The position numbers and the translations under genes are program-made. Under the pieces are notes generated by a model that ran no database searches, was not told the origin of the DNA, and saw only the letters and a list, made by a program, of their open reading frames with translations. This document shows positions 23,831 through 27,133 of a stretch of DNA of 27,133 bases, piece after piece; positions within the stretch are counted from its first letter, which is position 1, and the number at the start of each line of letters is the position of its first letter. The DNA lies in NCBI GenBank assembly GCA_012862575.1, contig BLSF01000149.1, positions 1 to 27,133 of the forward strand, written 5' to 3'. This stretch comes from Parietichytrium sp. I65-24A (taxonomy: Eukaryota > Sar > Bigyra > Thraustochytrida > Thraustochytriidae).

Positions 23831-23866
23831 ATGTACACTTACGAAAAGAGAGAGGGAGAAAAATAA

Positions 23867-24685
23867 ATGTTGGAAAATGAAATGTCACGCGAGAATAATA
23901 TTGATGCAAAGACGCCATTGATGACCAAGTCATGTCGCATTTGTCTGGAAGAAGAAGAAGAAGACCTAAAAGGAGGAAAAGGAGATCTGATTGCACCTTG
24001 CTTGTGTGCTGGAACGTGCAAATATGTCCATCGAGAATGTCTGGACAATTGGCGGGTTGCTGATGTTGGATTGAACGCGTTCTATCAGTGTCCCAACTGT
24101 AAATTTCATTACGAGTTTGTAAAAGAGATGAACATCATGCAACGCATCTCTGCCATGTCATGGTTTCTCGCCCAAACTCTGCTGCTGATCGTGGGCTTTC
24201 TTGTCGTCATGTCATGTGCAGCCATCTTTTTTTCATTTTTGATCATTGTATTCGTTCGATCTGATAAGCTTCATTTCTCTGTCGAGAGTCTAATGGAGAC
24301 ATTTCCAATTGGATTGTTCTTTGCGTTTTTATTGATTGGTTTCATCTCGATCTTTTACATTTCCGTCACCACTCCAAGCAATGCTCGAGGCACCGCTTCA
24401 AGCACCGCTTCAAGCACCACTCAAAGCACGAATGGTCCAACCTGCAATATCATCGCACCAAATTGTTACTGCCCGCCACCAGCACCATCTCATCAGCACA
24501 ACAATTCGATTGTAGATGATCTTGTTGGCGCCTTGTTTGCAATCGTGCTCATTTTCATTGCATTGGTTGGATTGATCACTGCACTCCAGATTATTTGGAC
24601 ACAAATTGAGATCAATCGAACGCGCGCTTGGAAGACACAGATTCATACAAGAATGGTGGTGAAGAATTTAGAAGAAGAAAAGTAA
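23867..24685 (+). CDS. MARCH-like RING-CH membrane E3 ubiquitin ligase
   Basis: 272 residues. The N-terminal RING-CH finger is complete in C4HC3 order: C23/C26, C45/C47, H55/C58, C75/C78, with the typical W at 62 before the last pair. Three hydrophobic spans follow (about 100-130, 147-168, 225-252), with a Ser/Thr-rich loop containing a short tandem repeat (TASS units) and a Cys/Pro-rich segment before span 3. MARCH-family proteins ubiquitinate membrane proteins. The C-terminal tail is basic and cytosolic by analogy. An ATG at 23882 would remove only five residues. Confidence 0.83.
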   Translation: MLENEMSRENNIDAKTPLMTKSCRICLEEEEEDLKGGKGDLIAPCLCAGTCKYVHRECLDNWRVADVGLNAFYQCPNCKFHYEFVKEMNIMQRISAMSWFLAQTLLLIVGFLVVMSCAAIFFSFLIIVFVRSDKLHFSVESLMETFPIGLFFAFLLIGFISIFYISVTTPSNARGTASSTASSTTQSTNGPTCNIIAPNCYCPPPAPSHQHNNSIVDDLVGALFAIVLIFIALVGLITALQIIWTQIEINRTRAWKTQIHTRMVVKNLEEEK

Positions 24686-24702
24686 TAAAAAAAGAAATCA
24701 AG

Positions 24703-25020
24703 TTATTCAGGTATCGTGTGCTGATGTAGGGTATGAATTAGGTAACCAGGATAACCGTAAAACCTTTTTTTACAAAATCGGCAATGATATTGAATATTTG
24801 GCATTGCACAATCATTGCAAATATGTTTTATCAACTCGTCTGAATTGCCATATATTGTTTGACACATAGGACATTTGCGACAACACATCTCATGTATAAA
24901 AATGTTGTCCATATAGTCCGTTCCAAATGTACAGCCTTTTTGTGAGCATTTATACAAATGTACCTCCTCCTCCTCCTGATGTTGAAATTTGCCACAAGTT
25001 GTGCAACGTGGGCGACTCAT
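24703..25020 (-). CDS. C2H2-like zinc-finger protein
   Basis: 105 residues. The C-terminal finger is C80-x2-C83-x12-H96-x4-H101. A second finger-like unit is CPMC (50, 53) with H66 and C68, and further pairs are C6/C9 and C25/C30. The opening CTTCGK recalls the CTTCGK of the 1447-1806 gene. It is probably a nucleic-acid- or protein-binding zinc protein; targets unknown. The start is followed upstream by a TTTC repeat and a TATA-like box 34-43 nt away. It converges on the RING-CH gene with 17 bp between the stops. Confidence 0.62.
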   Translation of the reverse strand: MSRPRCTTCGKFQHQEEEEVHLYKCSQKGCTFGTDYMDNIFIHEMCCRKCPMCQTIYGNSDELIKHICNDCAMPNIQYHCRFCKKRFYGYPGYLIHTLHQHTIPE

Positions 25021-25047
25021 TTTCTTTCTTTCTTTCTTTCTTTCTTT
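25021..25047 (+). repeat. TTTC microsatellite
   Basis: About seven TTTC units immediately upstream of the C2H2-like gene start (GAAA on its strand), in the presumed 5' leader. Confidence 0.85.
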
Positions 25048-25053
25048 ATACCT

Positions 25054-25063
25054 CTATATATAT
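25054..25063 (-). promoter_or_regulatory. TATA-like box
   Basis: ATATATATAG on the gene strand, 34 nt before the ATG at 25020. Confidence 0.45.
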
Positions 25064-25074
25064 CACCTCCAAAC

Positions 25075-25091
25075 ACCAGCATTATGCAGGT
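25075..25091 (+). repeat. Dispersed ACCAGCATNNTGCAGGT motif
   Basis: ACCAGCATTATGCAGGT here, ACCAGCATAATGCAGGT at 26340-26356, and the reverse complement of ACCAGCATTTTGCAGGT at 11577-11593. It is a near-palindrome of unknown role. Confidence 0.5.
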
Positions 25092-25201
25092 AAAATACTT
25101 GTTCGAAGCATGGGTGAAACCTGCGGAAGAGAATTCAGTGTGGTATGTGATAGATAGATAGATAGGTATGTAATAATTCTCAATTAAAAAAAAGACGAAT
25201 C

Positions 25202-25900
25202 ATGTCAAGCACAAGCAAAGTTCATTCTCTCTACGATGTTTTGCCAGCTTCATACCAAGATGCTCTGGGCAAGATGGCGCGAGATTGGTGTGAAGGACCA
25301 TTAGTGTTTTCTAGTCTTCTAGAGAAACTTCCTCGTTCTCCGTTCTTCTCCAGTGAAGAGAGTTATGAACCCGAATTGAGCTCTGAAATCATCAAAGAGT
25401 TTGAAGATGCCATGCAGATCGAGGTACCAGGCGAATACCTACTGCGACACGTCTACATGCATCCAAAGATTGTTGCATTGATCTACAGTGACGGGCGGAT
25501 TTTTCAAAGCCCTTGGACAGGAATCGTGTTCAGAGATGTGTGCAAAAAGTGTGCTTTCAATTTGACTCCAGTCCATTCAGAGTCATGGTACATGACCATG
25601 GCGAGGCTATACTTGGGTTATCTAATTTCTGATCGTCGCGCGCGTAGAATGATTACAAGTGAATTAATTGCAAACTTCCGTTTAACGATGATTCCCATCT
25701 ACGAATGGGGGGGAAACTGGTCACGCCGTGACATCGCAGACATGTTTCTGTTGGAGCTCAATAAATGCAGGCGAGAAAATTTGTGGCGCAAGGCAATTTG
25801 TTATGCGCGGTGCTGTGTTTATTTTAACCGAGCGTATTTGCAAGGACGACGACATGACGAGTCGCGAAAGAAAGATCGATGGAGTTGTTTTATAACCTAA
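25202..25900 (+). CDS. Orphan basic protein
   Basis: 232 residues with no recognised domain. It is helical and rich in Arg, Trp and Tyr, with a single CxxC (about residues 114-117, KKCAF region) and a basic C-terminal tail. There is no signal peptide or clear membrane span. The upstream region has GATA repeats and an A-run but no ATATATAC box, unlike the other compact genes. Function unknown. Confidence 0.58.
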   Translation: MSSTSKVHSLYDVLPASYQDALGKMARDWCEGPLVFSSLLEKLPRSPFFSSEESYEPELSSEIIKEFEDAMQIEVPGEYLLRHVYMHPKIVALIYSDGRIFQSPWTGIVFRDVCKKCAFNLTPVHSESWYMTMARLYLGYLISDRRARRMITSELIANFRLTMIPIYEWGGNWSRRDIADMFLLELNKCRRENLWRKAICYARCCVYFNRAYLQGRRHDESRKKDRWSCFIT

Positions 25901-25963
25901 ATCAAGTAACCACAAAACATAATCTCTTTTTTAGGTGCGAACTGTAAAGGTGGAACTATTGTG

Positions 25964-26052
25964 TTGAACCACCAGTGGAACCACCATTGGAACCACCACT
26001 CTCCTGCCACAGCAAATGATGGTTCCAAAGATGGTTCAAAGAGTGGTTCCAA
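25964..26052. repeat. Foldback of GGAACCACCA units
   Basis: Three direct units (GAACCACCAGT, GGAACCACCATT, GGAACCACCACT; 25964-26001) face three inverted units (GATGGTTCC, AGATGGTTC, GAGTGGTTCC; 26018-26052) over a 16-bp loop. The unit resembles the GAAACCACCAGTG arm of the recombinase-cluster inverted repeat. Confidence 0.7.
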
Positions 26053-26070
26053 TACATCGATTCAAAAAAC

Positions 26071-26298
26071 ATGGAACTCCTGGAATTCATGAATAGATTT
26101 CTCGTTCTCAACAGATGTGTTCGTAAGTCAGAAAGCCGTTGGAATAAAAGAACAAGTATTTATTCCTACCATAAGTCCTTGGTGAAATTGAGCACCACAC
26201 CAATTCTGGTGAATAGATATACACAAAATAAGAGTGTCGCAATAATAACGGACAAGTGTATGAACTTGGCAGTTGTAGGAGCACCATATGACTTGTAA
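26071..26298 (+). CDS. Possible small orphan gene
   Basis: 75 residues from an ATG, with no domain, no TATA-like box and unremarkable composition. The stop lies within GTAAGT. It could be an exon but no continuation was found. Listed only as a weak candidate. Confidence 0.2.
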   Translation: MELLEFMNRFLVLNRCVRKSESRWNKRTSIYSYHKSLVKLSTTPILVNRYTQNKSVAIITDKCMNLAVVGAPYDL

Positions 26299-26358
26299 GT
26301 CTTATGATATACTCTATACCAGTGGTAATACTTTAATTTACCAGCATAATGCAGGTGA

Positions 26359-26589
26359 TTATTTTGTCAACTTTTTTGAAAAGAGTTCTACTTTATTCAC
26401 CCATTTGATCGAGTCATTCATTTGTTCATCGCATGGAAATTCGTACCTGGACATTTTTCCATGTTGATCATGAGAGAATGACGTTGGAGATGGTGACATT
26501 GTTCCGGTGTACATAGAAGCCACACAAAAAAAGTTATGAGACATCGGATCAGGTGTCGTTGCGGTGTTGAATGGTGATTCGGAATTCAT
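26359..26589 (-). CDS. Possible small orphan gene
   Basis: 76 residues from the first ATG at 26589. Ser/Thr/Pro-rich N-terminus and charged C-terminus, no recognised domain. The start MNSES and the EcoRI-like GAATTCAT context coincide with those at 7658, but the proteins are otherwise unlike. No promoter box is seen. Confidence 0.25.
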   Translation of the reverse strand: MNSESPFNTATTPDPMSHNFFCVASMYTGTMSPSPTSFSHDQHGKMSRYEFPCDEQMNDSIKWVNKVELFSKKLTK

Positions 26590-27066
26590 ATCTAGACATC
26601 TACCAATCGGTGACTCGGATGGGACAACTGAAAACGAGAATGACAAAGTTCTTGTATCGACAGTCAATGTAAGATTAGGTTAAATTGTTCTATTGTCTAT
26701 ATCCAAACTTTAGCAGTTCGTAGGTGATGTCATGTTGGCAGGTTCCGCGCCGTCATGACACTGAATCTGTTATAAGTGCACATTAAGATGTATTGAGTGG
26801 ATCTTATTGTCTTATTGAGACACTAAGGAATAGTGTATGTCCAAGAAAAAGTCCATGTTCAGGTGTACTGGCCGATGGCTGAATGCTACTTTTCACTGGA
26901 TTGTTAGGTTGATCTAAGTAGGTCTTACTCATCAGGGCGGCGAGTTGGGTCTTAGTAATCAAATAGATGAATACTAGTTCACAGGCGAGAATGGATTTTC
27001 TCGCTGATAAAGTTGAGCAGTGATGACCCAATACAACTCTGTGAGAAAATGGCCGAATCAGCCGGA
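26590..27066. other. Gene-poor stretch upstream of the rRNA fragment
   Basis: About 480 bp with no supported gene. It does not resemble the body of an 18S gene, although the 18S end follows directly. It may be intergenic DNA joined to rDNA by rearrangement or misassembly. Confidence 0.5.

Positions 27067-27099
<33 letters not shown>
27067..27099 (+). rRNA. 3'-terminal 33 nt of nuclear 18S rRNA
   Basis: GTTTCCGTAGGTGAACCTGC and the following GGAAGGATCATTA are the universally conserved end of eukaryotic 18S rRNA (site of the ITS1 primer). The normal preceding sequence (GTCGTAACAAG and helix 44) is absent, so the gene is truncated at 27067. Confidence 0.93.
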
Positions 27100-27133
27100 T
27101 CACACTTATTGTTTTGGTTGTTGTGTTATATTG
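27100..27133 (+). other. Start of ITS1
   Basis: AT- and GT-rich sequence directly after the mature 18S end, as expected for ITS1; it is cut by the window edge. Confidence 0.75.

Noticed and set aside
26294-26354. Possible GTAAGT...AG intron
   Set aside because: Joining the flanks gives an immediate stop, and no other spliced gene was seen.
26804-27103. Minus-strand frame over the rRNA end
   Set aside because: It includes antisense 18S and ITS1 sequence, so it is not a gene.
1-27133. Giant-virus genome fragment
   Set aside because: No hallmark gene (major capsid, polymerase, packaging ATPase, primase) and nuclear rDNA at the end; retained only as a weak origin for the compact part.
1-27133. 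tRNA genes and CRISPR arrays
   Set aside because: No convincing T-arm with cloverleaf and no regularly spaced repeat-spacer pattern found by eye; a dedicated scan was not possible.

Overview
Eukaryotic nuclear DNA, most likely from an intron-poor unicellular protist. The window ends in the universally conserved 3' tip of an 18S rRNA gene (27067-27099) running into ITS1. The genes encode clearly eukaryotic families: ubiquitin, a RING-CH membrane protein, a MYND finger, armadillo repeats with a RING, and RNI-type leucine-rich repeats. No spliced gene could be supported, and the standard genetic code reads through every gene. The lineage cannot be fixed from this sequence. A stretch of many small orphan zinc-finger and helical proteins with virus-like packing leaves endogenised giant-virus DNA as a weaker possibility, but no viral hallmark gene is present.

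The window has two kinds of territory. The compact territory (about 1-9.5 kb and 23.8-25.9 kb) holds small intronless genes spaced 15-130 bp apart. Some are convergent with overlapping ends. Nearly every start codon has an ATATATAC-like box 20-40 nt upstream, often inside the coding sequence of the neighbouring gene. Contents: a secreted PHB-depolymerase/feruloyl-esterase-like hydrolase, two related Cys-rich finger proteins, a probable broken orphan gene (2263-4412), a minus-strand run of four tiny genes (three look like diverged copies of one another), a MYND-finger protein, two orphans, a PAP2 lipid phosphatase, a ubiquitin that stops before its Gly-Gly tail, a MARCH-like RING-CH protein, a C2H2-like protein and an orphan.

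The repeat-rich territory (about 9.5-23.7 kb) lacks this promoter signature, apart from the LRR gene at 10.47 kb. It holds tandem and simple repeats, the LRR gene, a small single-pass membrane protein, an APH/choline-kinase-like phosphotransferase, and a multi-membrane-span armadillo-RING protein interrupted by an assembly gap and a homopolymer frameshift. Two same-orientation repeats of about 360-460 bp flank that last gene. Next comes a cluster of three related genes (17496-23461). Gene 2 combines an acidic N-terminus, a Cre/Crypton-like tyrosine recombinase core, a coiled coil and an unknown C-terminal domain. Gene 1 has the recombinase core but has lost the catalytic Lys and Tyr segments and the C-terminal domain. 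Gene 3 keeps the N-terminus, coiled coil and C-terminal domain without any recombinase. Each gene is preceded by the same inverted repeat, genes 2 and 3 are followed by a second related motif, and a fragment of another gene-1-like copy lies between genes 2 and 3. This looks like an undescribed modular recombinase element family, or a partly domesticated one, and is the main point of interest.

The last 1.2 kb is gene-poor, carries a foldback of GGAACCACCA units, and joins abruptly to the 33-nt 18S end. The preceding 18S sequence is absent, so this is either a real rearrangement or a chimeric assembly.
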